Source: Oscillospiraceae bacterium (GTDB taxonomy: Bacteria; Bacillota; Clostridia; Oscillospirales; Oscillospiraceae). Taken from it: 60,939 nt of DNA. The stretch covers positions 1-60,939 of the forward strand of contig JAFZSD010000049.1 in the NCBI GenBank assembly GCA_017619535.1, written 5' to 3'. This document shows positions 50,732 through 58,834 of this stretch, one piece after another. Below the pieces are notes generated by a model. It saw only the letters and a list, made by a program, of their open reading frames with translations. It ran no database searches and was not told the origin of the DNA. Positions within the stretch are counted from its first letter, which is position 1. The number at the start of each line of letters is the position of its first letter. The translations under genes and the position numbers were made by a program.

Positions 50732-51488
50732 CGTCTCCTCCTGCCTTCGCCGGACCCTCTATCTCCTCGATGAGGCTCTCCGGCATGTAGCGGGGCCCGC
50801 GCACGGTGGTGACGCCGTGGTCCCGCAGGATATCTCTTCCTATCTGCCTTTCAAAAGTCTTCTCGGCCTTCAGGCGCATTACTTTCGTTATGCGGATGTG
50901 TCTGTCGGAATAGCTGTAGGGCATGTCCGTCTCCACGGCCCTGCATCTGTAGCGTATGCCGGAGACCGGAGCTCCGACGTAGATGTACAGCGTATCTCCG
51001 GGGACCACCTTCGAGGACTGCTTCCAGAGGAAGCACCCGTCTTCAGACTCCCGGATGGCTTTGTCGAGATCGAACAGCCTTGGGTTTGCCGGAATAAGCC
51101 AGCTGACTTTGCGGTTCCGCCGCTTCCTGTCGGCCGTGAGCTCGAAGCTTAAGTCTACGAGGGGACAGATCTCATCTATCGGGACCGTGCCGTCCAGGAG
51201 GACGGTCACCCAGTTCTCCCTGTGCATGTGGTAGGCGGGGAAGATGCCCTCCCTCATCCTCAGCGCGCCGGACAGCATCGGCCCGCATTTGAGGTTCACC
51301 ACGTCCGTCCGGACCGCACCCTTCAGGCCCAGCTTCTCCCGGGACACTTCCATGAAGATGGCGAACCACTTGCGGTTGTCCCTGTGACGCAGGACTGGGG
51401 TGTCTGGATCCGTCGCGAAGGGGCAGTCCGGCTCCACGTCGTAGGTCTTTTTCACGTATTCGAATATCTGTTTTCTCAGAGAGTCCAT
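50724..51488 (-). CDS. MmcQ/YjbR domain fused to an EVE-like domain
   Basis: 254 residues. Residues 1-118 are YjbR-like: FEYVKKTYDVEPDCPFATDPDTPVLRHRDNRKWFAIFM, then GIFPAYHMHRENWVTVLLDGTV. Residues about 125-240 look like an EVE/PUA-type modified-base reader: WLIPANPRLFDLDKAIRES (family opening), CFLWKQSSKVVPGDTLYIYVGAPVSGIRYRCRAVE and RGPRYMPESLIEEIE. Together a possible nucleic-acid or nucleotide-binding adaptor. Overlaps the threonine-aldolase-like gene by eight bases. Confidence 0.85.
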   Translation of the reverse strand: MDSLRKQIFEYVKKTYDVEPDCPFATDPDTPVLRHRDNRKWFAIFMEVSREKLGLKGAVRTDVVNLKCGPMLSGALRMREGIFPAYHMHRENWVTVLLDGTVPIDEICPLVDLSFELTADRKRRNRKVSWLIPANPRLFDLDKAIRESEDGCFLWKQSSKVVPGDTLYIYVGAPVSGIRYRCRAVETDMPYSYSDRHIRITKVMRLKAEKTFERQIGRDILRDHGVTTVRGPRYMPESLIEEIEGPAKAGGDDE

Positions 51489-51586
51489 ATCCGGATATCT
51501 GCCTTTCTCATCGATATGCCTCCGATACTGTATATTACCATACGTTCAGGCTCTCTGCATAGTGCATCGGGAGGTTTTCGCCGGTA

Positions 51587-51615
51587 TTTGCTACCCGTCC
51601 GCTTTGTGATATAAT
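51587..51615 (+). promoter_or_regulatory. Promoter of the radical SAM pair
   Basis: TTTGCT at 51587-51592 (or TTGCTA one base on) and TATAAT at 51610-51615, spacer 17 or 16 nt. The predicted start is near 51622. Confidence 0.6.
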
Positions 51616-51665
51616 AAATTTTACAGCATACAAAAGACCACTTTGACAGATATCGGGGTGTTCAT

Positions 51666-53057
51666 ATGAAATCATCGAGAAGGGAACTAGCCTACGCCGA
51701 ACAGAACTTCAACGAGGTCCATCATACGACCCTCAATCCCGAAGGACCCGGCGTGGTGCGGATACATCTGGTGCCGCCCCTCGTCACGGACGGGGAGATA
51801 GGCGCCAGCGTGGCGATCCTGAACGGACAGGACGTCATACCGGTCAACACTTCGTGGAGCATCCTGCTCACGGAGTTCATACGCTCGGTGAACGAATACG
51901 CCGGGAGGCCGATCACCGACGAGGAGGCCGCAGACATAGTCGAGTCCGCGTGCTCGAGCGTAAAGAAGGTATATCCCTTCACCAGGAAGAAACGCCTGAG
52001 AAGGGACATCTACACGATCATGGAGACGTTCCGCCAGGTGGCTGCGGGAGAGACGCCGGACGTCCCGATCGGATATCTGAAGCTCCGGGATTACGCGCCC
52101 AAGATGCGCGCGCCCCACAGGATGGACCTGCTGGTCAGCGCCATGACGTCGGGCGGATGCTGGAACTGCAACCAGAGATGCATACACTGCTACGCCGCGG
52201 GACAGGAGCAGGCGGAGGAGCGGGAGCTCTCCACGGAGGAGTGGAAGGTGATAATCGACAGGTGCCGCGAGGCCGGGATCCCCCAGGTCACTTTCACGGG
52301 CGGCGAGCCCACGATGCGGAGCGATCTGTTCGAGCTCATCGACCACGCCAAATGGTTCATCACCCGCCTCAATACGAACGGCGTGCTCCTTACGCCGGAA
52401 TACTGCAGGAAGCTGCGGGAGGCATCCCTCGACAGCGCCCAGATAACCTTCTATTCGGCGGACGAGGAGATACACAACACCCTCGTCGGGGCGCCCCGGT
52501 TCAGAGACACCGTCGCCGGCATAGAGAACGCCATCGCGGCCGGCATAAACATAAGCGTCAACACGCCTCTCTGCACACTCAACAGAGACTATGTGAAGAC
52601 CCTCGAATTCCTCAAGGGGAAGGGCGTCATCTACGTTACGTGCTCCGGCCTCATAACCACAGGCAACGCGGCCACCGAGCAGTCCCAGAACCTGCAGCTG
52701 ACCCACGACGAGATACGCGACGTCCTGCGGGACGCGGTGGAGTACTGCTTCGCAAACGGCATGGAGATAAGCTTCACGTCGCCCGGCTGGGTCAGCGACG
52801 AGTACTGTCAGGAGCTGGGCATAGTCACTCCCAACTGCGGCGCGTGCCTCAGCAACATGGCCGTAACGCCGGGAGGAAACGTCGTGCCCTGCCAGAGCTG
52901 GCTGTCGGACGGAGTCCTGGGCAGCATGCTCACAGACGACTGGAAGGATATATGGAACGGGCAGCGCTGCCGGGAGATACGCGAAGTCTCCTCGCAGATG
53001 CGCTGCGAGTGTCCGCTGCGGATCGCCCGCACGGGCGCGGCGAACAGCGCGGACTGA
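51666..53057 (+). CDS. Radical SAM/SPASM-type maturase with RRE-like N-terminus
   Basis: 463 residues. Residues about 45-105 (SVAILNGQDVIPVNTSWSILLTEFI, then ITDEEAADIVES) resemble the PqqD-like RiPP recognition element. The radical SAM barrel begins at 160, with the cluster cysteines 168, 172 and 175 in CNQRCIHCY (Cys165 just before), then FTGGEPTMRSDLFELIDHAKW and NTNGVLLTPEYCRKL. The C-terminal part (390-455) has NCGACLSNMAVTPGGNVVPCQSW and RCREI...MRCECPLR, a SPASM-like auxiliary-cluster domain. Such enzymes form carbon or thioether crosslinks in peptides. It is followed after 19 bases by a gene with a Cys-Ala tail, which I take as its substrate. Confidence 0.9.
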   Translation: MKSSRRELAYAEQNFNEVHHTTLNPEGPGVVRIHLVPPLVTDGEIGASVAILNGQDVIPVNTSWSILLTEFIRSVNEYAGRPITDEEAADIVESACSSVKKVYPFTRKKRLRRDIYTIMETFRQVAAGETPDVPIGYLKLRDYAPKMRAPHRMDLLVSAMTSGGCWNCNQRCIHCYAAGQEQAEERELSTEEWKVIIDRCREAGIPQVTFTGGEPTMRSDLFELIDHAKWFITRLNTNGVLLTPEYCRKLREASLDSAQITFYSADEEIHNTLVGAPRFRDTVAGIENAIAAGINISVNTPLCTLNRDYVKTLEFLKGKGVIYVTCSGLITTGNAATEQSQNLQLTHDEIRDVLRDAVEYCFANGMEISFTSPGWVSDEYCQELGIVTPNCGACLSNMAVTPGGNVVPCQSWLSDGVLGSMLTDDWKDIWNGQRCREIREVSSQMRCECPLRIARTGAANSAD

Positions 53058-53076
53058 CCCGGGGGAGGTGGGTATG

Positions 53077-54351
53077 ATGAAAAAACGATTTATAATACTT
53101 GCTCTTTCCATCGCTCTGCTTATAGCCTTCGCCCCTGCTCTGTCTGTGGACGCCCAGGCGAAGGATCTGGATGAGATACTGAACTATGAGATAACCGCCG
53201 AGGTGAACGAGGACGCCACGGTCACGCTGGTGTATCACATAGACTGGCTGGTGCTGGATTCCACATCCGAAGGACCTCTGGCATGGGTGCAGATCGGCAT
53301 ACCAAACAGCCACTGCCTGTCGTGCCGCGGCCTCAGCAGCGTAGCTGATTTCGTGTCGGCCCCCTATAACGGGAGCTATGCCAGGATCGATCTGGACCGG
53401 GAGTACGAAGCCGGCGAGACGGCGGTCATAGAGTTCGAGATCGTTCAGGACTATATGTACCAGGTGGACATGCTGGCGGAGGGCGAGACGTCCTATGTCT
53501 TCACTCCGGGCTGGTTCGATGATATAGACGTCGACAACTTCACCCTGAGATGGAAGGCCGACAAGGTCTCGAGCCAGACGCCCGAGTGCATCGTCGAGGA
53601 CAGCTACCTCACGTGGAACAGGCCTCTCGGCAGAGGCGAGCGCTTCACGGTCACCCTGACTTATCCCAACGACGCCTACGCATTCGATCTCAGCAAGTCC
53701 ATAGACCTCGGCGGCGACGATTACGATTATGATTATGACTATGACTATGACGATTACGGCGGCTACGGCAACGACATCGGCTCAGCTGTAGGCGGCGTGT
53801 TCGGATTCGTATTCATCTTTATAATTATCACAACATTACTCACGGGTTCCAAGCTCTTCAGCAGGAGCGCGAACTTCTCAGGGGAATCCGGAAAGAAGAT
53901 CACCCGCACCAAAGTCGAATACTATCCGGTATGCCAGGGCTGCGGCAGCCCGCGTCCCGACGGCGCGAACAACTGCTCCTACTGCGGACGCAGCTTCATA
54001 AAGAGCGAGGAGATCATCGAGGAGAAGGACATCCCGAAGGAGGAAAAAGAGCTCCGCAGACAGACCAGCGACGGCCTGTACAGGTATTCCACCGTTCCGA
54101 ATACATTCATGCGCGTCCATGTGGTGAACGTGCCCGTGGTGAGGTCCTCCGGGTCCGCGTTCCGCGGAGGCTCGTCTTCCCGCGGCGGCGGGCACTCGTC
54201 CTGCGCCCACAGTTCGTGCGCCTGCGCCTGTGCGTGCGCCTGCGCCTGCGCCGGAGGCGGCAGAGCCGGATGCACAGCCAAGGATTTCTACAACACCGGC
54301 CTGAAGCTGAAGCAGCTCGAGAAGAAGTGTATCAGGCACGGCCGCGGATAA
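53077..54351 (+). CDS. Membrane protein with cytoplasmic (Cys-Ala)6 tail, probable substrate of the radical SAM enzyme
   Basis: 424 residues. The start at 53077 is eight bases behind GGGGGAGG (an ATG at 53074 is also possible). Signal peptide 1-27, extracellular beta-rich domain about 30-210 resembling DUF2207-like modules, an Asp/Tyr run DYDYDYDYDYDDYGG (about 215-229), one membrane span (234-256), and a cytoplasmic zinc ribbon (Cys286, 289, 300, 303). The tail ends in Gly/Ser-rich sequence, then Cys376, AHSS, CACACACACACA (Cys381-391), GGGRAG, Cys399 and TAKDFY. Alternating Cys-Ala in the compartment where the maturase works, right next to its gene, suggests thioether or similar modification. 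Substrate status and crosslink are inference. Confidence 0.85.
   Translation: MKKRFIILALSIALLIAFAPALSVDAQAKDLDEILNYEITAEVNEDATVTLVYHIDWLVLDSTSEGPLAWVQIGIPNSHCLSCRGLSSVADFVSAPYNGSYARIDLDREYEAGETAVIEFEIVQDYMYQVDMLAEGETSYVFTPGWFDDIDVDNFTLRWKADKVSSQTPECIVEDSYLTWNRPLGRGERFTVTLTYPNDAYAFDLSKSIDLGGDDYDYDYDYDYDDYGGYGNDIGSAVGGVFGFVFIFIIITTLLTGSKLFSRSANFSGESGKKITRTKVEYYPVCQGCGSPRPDGANNCSYCGRSFIKSEEIIEEKDIPKEEKELRRQTSDGLYRYSTVPNTFMRVHVVNVPVVRSSGSAFRGGSSSRGGGHSSCAHSSCACACACACACAGGGRAGCTAKDFYNTGLKLKQLEKKCIRHGRG
54202..54273 (+). repeat. Cys-Ala codon repeat
   Basis: Six TGC/TGT-GCC/GCG pairs in tandem encode CACACACACACA, preceded by TGC GCC CAC AGT TCG and followed by the GGGRAGC codons. The third pair uses different codons, arguing that the peptide repeat is selected rather than recent DNA slippage. 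Confidence 0.9.
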
Positions 54352-54375
54352 ATTGCAGGTCATCAGAAAAAATGA

Positions 54376-54405
54376 AGCGGGGAGCAGTCTGAACTGCTCC
54401 CCGCT
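54376..54405 (+). terminator. Hairpin after the Cys-Ala protein
   Basis: AGCGGGGAGCAG pairs with CTGCTCCCCGCT, no U-tract. The true stop may be the next hairpin. Confidence 0.7.
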
Positions 54406-54455
54406 GCCGCATCCGGAGAGATCATTGCCAAACTGTATCACCGATGAATAAAACG

Positions 54456-54488
54456 AACCGTCTGACGTAAGAAATCAGGCGGTTTTCT
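54456..54488 (+). terminator. Terminator of the radical SAM pair
   Basis: AACCGTCTGA pairs with TCAGGCGGTT (10 bp) followed by TTCTG. A clean stop between the pair and the relaxase. Confidence 0.72.
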
Positions 54489-54509
54489 GTTTGTTAACGG
54501 AAAATTTAC

Positions 54510-54538
54510 GTATTGAAGGGTACCAAAGCGGTATTGAA
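54510..54538 (+). other. Candidate transfer-origin region
   Basis: GTATTGAA occurs twice (54510-54517 and 54531-54538), flanking GGGTACCAAAGC, about 60 bp before the relaxase gene. Relaxases usually nick near such short repeats beside their own gene. Evidence is positional only. Confidence 0.3.
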
Positions 54539-54600
54539 ATGTCCGTAGTAGAGTGGAGGGGGTATTCTTCTCCGATACATTCTGATATGAAGGTGATATT

Positions 54601-56160
54601 ATGCCGTGTCCGTATTTCGAGATTAAGAAGTTAACAAGAAAACTGAAGTCGCATGTCGTAGACCGCGCCGCATATCTGGCAGGCGAACGTCTTCGTGAAG
54701 AGCTTACCAATGAAACGAAAAACCACACCGACAAGGATGATGTCATCTGCTCCGAAATCCTGCTGCCGGATAACGCGCCCCGGGAATATGCCGACCGCGG
54801 TACTCTCTGGAACGCCGTCGACGCGGTCGAGAGCAGAAAGAACGCGAAGATCGCGAGGGAAGTGATTATGGCCGTGCCAAAAGAACTGACGATGGAAGAT
54901 AACATAAAGATGGTAAGGGAGTACTGCATGGAGCAGTTCGTATCACGGGGGATGATCGCGGATATTTCCTTTCACGATCCCAAACACGATTATCATAATC
55001 CGCACGCGCACGTCCTGCTGACGGTGAGAGCGCTGGACGAGAACGGCCAATGGATGCTGAAGCGCCATCTCGAGTACGAGCGTGATGAAGAGGGCAATAA
55101 AATAAGGACCGATGACGGGAAGTGGAAAGTCAGGATCATTCGTCTGGACTGGGATGAACGTGACCTTTTCGAGAAACTGAGACAGGCCTGGGAAGACATC
55201 CAGAACGCGTTTCTGGAAGCGGCGGGCCGCCCCGAACGCGTCAGCATGAAGTCGTATAAGGAACAGGGGATCGACAGAATACCGCAGATCCATATGACCC
55301 CTGCCGTGGTGGCCATGGAGAGAAAGGGTATCAGGACCAGGATCGGGCAGCGGAACGAATTGATAAAGAAACTGAATGCGCAGAAAGAAGCTGAAGAGCG
55401 GGCCGCGGCCGGCAAAGGAGAACCGGCGAAAGAAACGGCGCTCATCGAACGTCTTTTACAGCGATTCAGTGAGCGGCAGAAGGAAACGGGAAGCAGTGTT
55501 TTCCTCTTTCGTCGGGAAGGGGTCAGCGACTCTCAGCGGTTCGAAGAGATCATGGACTATATGAGAGCCAACGGGATCTGCTCATTGGAAGACATCGACA
55601 GCAGGCATACAAGGGCTGATTCCGAGCGGAGGCGGGCCAGAGAACAGGTGACGGCTGTGAAAAACCGTTTGAAAACAGTAAACAGACTGTTGGAAGCGGG
55701 CAGAAGGAGAGCAAAGTCCAAACCTGTCCATGATGAGTATCTGAGAATCCGCAGCAAAAAACGAAGAGAGAAGTTTGCAGAGGAACACCGGTCTGAGCTG
55801 GACGATTGGGAGCAGGCGGACAGTTTCATAAAAAAGACGCTTCAGCACCGGCCGTTCGACGCCAAAGCGCTGCGGTCCGAACTTGCCTCGCTGAACGAGC
55901 GTCTCGACAAGCTGAACAAGGCGTCGAACAATGCTGACAAGGAGTTCCGGATACTGCGGGATATGCGTGACCTGGTGCAGGTCCTCATGCCTGAAGGCGA
56001 GCACGAGATCAGGAGATTCATATCAGGCGTGAAGGGCTGGCATGTGACTCTCGAAGAGTGGGTTGCGGTAGCAATGCCGGTATTACCGGAAGTGCCTGAC
56101 GGCGTTGAGATACAGCAGTTCGTCAAACCGCAAAGAACAGAGACAGACATGGAACTTTAA
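54601..56160 (+). CDS. MobA/MobL-family relaxase
   Basis: 519 residues. N-terminal relaxase domain: VVDRAAYLAGERLREE, then EILLPDNAPREYADRGTLWNAVDAVESRKNAKIAREV, and the metal-binding HNPHAHVLLTVRAL (HxH). It nicks and holds DNA for conjugative transfer. From about 270 the chain is a long coiled helix rich in Arg/Lys/Glu, with a final folded segment near 470-505. No partner mob genes, replication gene or integrase are nearby, and codon use is slightly AT-richer. Likely a mobilisable element remnant or a minimal IME core. Ribosome site aaggtgat. Confidence 0.92.
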   Translation: MPCPYFEIKKLTRKLKSHVVDRAAYLAGERLREELTNETKNHTDKDDVICSEILLPDNAPREYADRGTLWNAVDAVESRKNAKIAREVIMAVPKELTMEDNIKMVREYCMEQFVSRGMIADISFHDPKHDYHNPHAHVLLTVRALDENGQWMLKRHLEYERDEEGNKIRTDDGKWKVRIIRLDWDERDLFEKLRQAWEDIQNAFLEAAGRPERVSMKSYKEQGIDRIPQIHMTPAVVAMERKGIRTRIGQRNELIKKLNAQKEAEERAAAGKGEPAKETALIERLLQRFSERQKETGSSVFLFRREGVSDSQRFEEIMDYMRANGICSLEDIDSRHTRADSERRRAREQVTAVKNRLKTVNRLLEAGRRRAKSKPVHDEYLRIRSKKRREKFAEEHRSELDDWEQADSFIKKTLQHRPFDAKALRSELASLNERLDKLNKASNNADKEFRILRDMRDLVQVLMPEGEHEIRRFISGVKGWHVTLEEWVAVAMPVLPEVPDGVEIQQFVKPQRTETDMEL

Positions 56161-56163
56161 CAG

Positions 56164-56259
56164 AAAAGCACCTGCAGTGAAAAAACCGACCTCCATTCGT
56201 TAGATTCTTGGTCTAACTTTTGGGGGTCGGTTCACCTTCCGGAAACAGCAGGTGCTTTT
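56164..56259. terminator. Three-tier nested hairpin
   Basis: Outer stem AAAAGCACCTGC/GCAGGTGCTTTT (56164-56175, 56248-56259), middle stem ACCGACCTCC/GGGGGTCGGT with flanking GTGAA/TTCAC, and inner GTTAGA-N7-TCTAAC. Both ends give T-rich tails, so it can end transcription in both directions. The size and nesting exceed a normal terminator and may mark the end of a mobile element. Confidence 0.75.
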
Positions 56260-56317
56260 GATTCAGGTGGCGGTTATCTATGGGAGCCTGGCTGGACAGA
56301 CTGAACGCCGGAGAGCA

Positions 56318-56506
56318 TCAGTCGCCGACAGGCATGATCAGGGCGGCTATAAGATAGACGAGCAGACCGAATCCGTAGACCAGGACGCTTACTGCCCAGA
56401 TGATCCGGATGATCGTGGGATCGACGTCGAAATACTTTCCAAGGCCGCCGCATACTCCGAAGATCTTCTTGTCGCTGAGGGATCGCGTAAGACGTTTCTT
56501 TTCCAT
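56318..56506 (-). CDS. PspC-domain small membrane protein
   Basis: 62 residues, start behind ggagg. RLTRSLSDKKIFGVCGGLGKYF at the N-terminus and one long membrane segment (VDPTIIRIIWAVSVLVYGFGLLVYLIAALIMP) define the PspC domain, a membrane-stress associated module. Single gene, ending before the nested hairpin. Complete and of ordinary length for stand-alone members. Confidence 0.93.
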   Translation of the reverse strand: MEKKRLTRSLSDKKIFGVCGGLGKYFDVDPTIIRIIWAVSVLVYGFGLLVYLIAALIMPVGD

Positions 56507-56627
56507 GGATAATCCTCCGCATTAATGAAGTCGTAAAGCGTTTTATTCTGACAGACGCAGTATAGCATACAGGCAAAAAAGGTAAAGAGGAGCTCGCATG
56601 AATTTACCGAAAATTCAAAAATACGAT

Positions 56628-56655
56628 AAGAGGGCTGCTCTGAGGCAGCCCTCTT
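56628..56655. terminator. Hairpin downstream of the STAS gene
   Basis: AAGAGGGCTGC-N6-GCAGCCCTCTT (11 bp). It ends the minus-strand STAS unit; the tail on that strand is short. Confidence 0.75.
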
Positions 56656-56722
56656 ACTGAATTTTCAGTCTGTCTTATAAGTAATTGTTCAGTGGCCGCT
56701 GTCAAAAGGACTTCGCTTCTGA

Positions 56723-57019
56723 TCATTCGATGGTGAGGATGTCGGAGAAACCCGTGACCTCGAAGATCTCCATGATCTGATCTTTCACGTTCGTAAGTTT
56801 CATTTTACCCTGTTTGTTCATGATCTTCTGCGCTGAGAGCAGGACTCTCAGCCCGGCGGAGGAAATGTACTCCAGTCCGGCAAAATCAAGATTGAGCTCG
56901 GTTACCCCGTCAAGGGAAGCGCGAAGGGCGGCGTCCAGTTCGGGAGCCGTGGTCGTATCCAGCCGGCCTTCCAGCGCAAGATTCAGTTCGTTTCCGTTTT
57001 TGTTCTGATTGATTTTCAC
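56723..57019 (-). CDS. STAS-domain anti-sigma factor antagonist
   Basis: 98 residues, GTG start at 57019 eight bases behind gggagg. Single STAS fold: LALEGRLDTTTAPELDAAL, LNLDFAGLEYISSAGLRVLLSA with the phosphorylatable Ser53 or Ser54. In partner switching, an anti-sigma kinase phosphorylates this serine and a PP2C phosphatase reverses it. A SpoIIE-type phosphatase gene lies 1.8 kb upstream on the same strand, separated by the GH3 gene, so the three probably form one unit. Confidence 0.93.
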   Translation of the reverse strand: MKINQNKNGNELNLALEGRLDTTTAPELDAALRASLDGVTELNLDFAGLEYISSAGLRVLLSAQKIMNKQGKMKLTNVKDQIMEIFEVTGFSDILTIE

Positions 57020-57060
57020 AGCATTTGCCTCCCAGAAGTCAGTGTTTCACTTTATACATG

Positions 57061-58800
57061 TCAATCTGTCTGTACTTTTTCGGAGAGCAGTTCCCGACCG
57101 GAACCTTCTTCGAGCATGCCGAAGAAGAACTTCTCCTTATTTGGTGCGTCGATGATCCTTACAGGCTTCACCTGGTTGGGCGAAGCGCCTTTGTATATCT
57201 TGAATTCTCTCCAGAGAGCGTGGGTCTCCTGCTGCTGAAGCAGCACCATTGGATGGCCGATGCTCCTGTCGTCGCGGCAGACGGAGTATTCGACGTTCGC
57301 GTGGCGGAGCTTTTCCTCGAACACCCGGGCGTACTCGCCGAGCCTGTCCACGGGCAGGGGCTGGTCGGGTTCGACAAGCAGCACGTATCTCGCGGGGTCG
57401 ACGTCGTAATCGATATACAGGCAGTAGTCGTCGATCTGACATCCGATGGCCTTCGAGAACTCTGTGACCGCGTGGCTCAGATGTTCCTCGGTCGTCTTCT
57501 CGGCTGCCAGGTTGACCATCTGGCTGATGCGGTAGGCGAAGGTTATCTGGGGCGTAGTATTATGGTAGCCCAGAACGCGGACGACGTCTTTAATACGGTA
57601 GCGGTAGAAGCCGGAGAGGTTCGTGATGATGATCTCGTATTCCTTTCCGACTTCCAGTTTGTCCAGCGTCAGGGGGTGGGCCTCGTCTCCCGAGCCGTCG
57701 GTCGGAAGGAATTCGAAGAAACAGCTGTCGGTCAGAAGATCGTATTTCGGATCGTTCATCGCGCTGGCGGAGGCGAAGATGCCCTCGGACGCGGCGTAGA
57801 CGGAATAATCGATCGGGATGTCGCCGATGAACTGCTTTACCTTCTCGGTATAGACGGCGAAACCGCCGGTGCCGATCGCGCAGACATAGGACAGTTTCGG
57901 CCAGAGCCGCGGGACGATGGGAGTGTCGAAGCCATCCTCGAAGACTTTGCGGAGCTCGGCTGCGCGCTCCGGCCTCTTTTTCAGATAGGGGAGGATCGGC
58001 TTGAGATATTCGTCGCCTTTTACCATATCCGGATTCACGGTGCCGTTCTCTATGTCGTCTACGATCATCTCCCAGTTGTTCTTCATGAAGTTCATCATGT
58101 CCGAGATGTTCGTCATGAAGGAGGAGACCATGTAGCTCATGTCCCGGTCCTCGAGAGCAAAGCGGACGCGCATGTACTGCATGTTCATTCCGCCGGTCGG
58201 GAAGATCACGGGGATGGGAGAGGTCAGGAAATACGGCATGACGTTCTTGAACTTCTTTATCGCGGAACCGGAAACGGAGCCTTTCGGCGTGCCGTCCTCC
58301 ATCGTTCCGGATTCCACCTCCATGGCGTTGAGGCCGCGGCCCACCGGGATGGATCTGTGATACTTCTCTTTATAGTATCTGTCCGCCAGCGCGAACATAC
58401 GGATTCCGGAGTAGTCCTGATATACCTTCATGGCGCGGTCCGTCAGCGGGATGCGTTTCTGCACGCCGATGCTTCCGGAGGTCTCCGCGTACTGTATGAC
58501 CGGGTAGGCTGTGATCAGGTCCTTCTCGCCGTTTTTCACCATGCGGTCGATGTAGGGCGCATAGTCGTCGAACGTCGTGAAGGGAACCTTCTCCTGGAAT
58601 TCCCGGACGGAATGGATGTCCGCAAAGCCGTATTTCTTTCCGTATTCAGTATTGCTGTTGTCGCGCAGGAGCTCCATCAGCAGCTTTTCGTTCGACGCCA
58701 TGGCGTCCCTGCTGTGCTCGTCGATCCTGCGTAGCGCCGAATTGCCCTTCATGACCATGCCTCTCAGCATGGCCCACGTGATGATGCCGCTCGCTTTCAT
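57061..58800 (-). CDS. GH3-family acyl-adenylating enzyme
   Basis: 579 residues. Family marks: AETSGSIGVQKRIPLT (adenylate-binding P-loop-like motif), YAASEGIFA (motif 2) and LSGFYRYRIKDVV (motif 3), which together define GH3/acyl-acid-amido synthetases of the ANL superfamily. Plant members conjugate hormone acids to amino acids; bacterial members have mostly unknown substrates. VYKD-like C-terminal portions are present. Start behind gggggacc. Between the STAS and phosphatase genes. Confidence 0.9.
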   Translation of the reverse strand: MKASGIITWAMLRGMVMKGNSALRRIDEHSRDAMASNEKLLMELLRDNSNTEYGKKYGFADIHSVREFQEKVPFTTFDDYAPYIDRMVKNGEKDLITAYPVIQYAETSGSIGVQKRIPLTDRAMKVYQDYSGIRMFALADRYYKEKYHRSIPVGRGLNAMEVESGTMEDGTPKGSVSGSAIKKFKNVMPYFLTSPIPVIFPTGGMNMQYMRVRFALEDRDMSYMVSSFMTNISDMMNFMKNNWEMIVDDIENGTVNPDMVKGDEYLKPILPYLKKRPERAAELRKVFEDGFDTPIVPRLWPKLSYVCAIGTGGFAVYTEKVKQFIGDIPIDYSVYAASEGIFASASAMNDPKYDLLTDSCFFEFLPTDGSGDEAHPLTLDKLEVGKEYEIIITNLSGFYRYRIKDVVRVLGYHNTTPQITFAYRISQMVNLAAEKTTEEHLSHAVTEFSKAIGCQIDDYCLYIDYDVDPARYVLLVEPDQPLPVDRLGEYARVFEEKLRHANVEYSVCRDDRSIGHPMVLLQQQETHALWREFKIYKGASPNQVKPVRIIDAPNKEKFFFGMLEEGSGRELLSEKVQTD

Positions 58801-58834
58801 AAAGGTCCCCCATTATTATTTATGTACGGCGTTC

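Noticed and set aside
54202-54273. Cys-Ala run as an assembly or slippage artefact
   Set aside because: Synonymous codons differ within the run and the cysteines continue beyond it in conserved-looking context.
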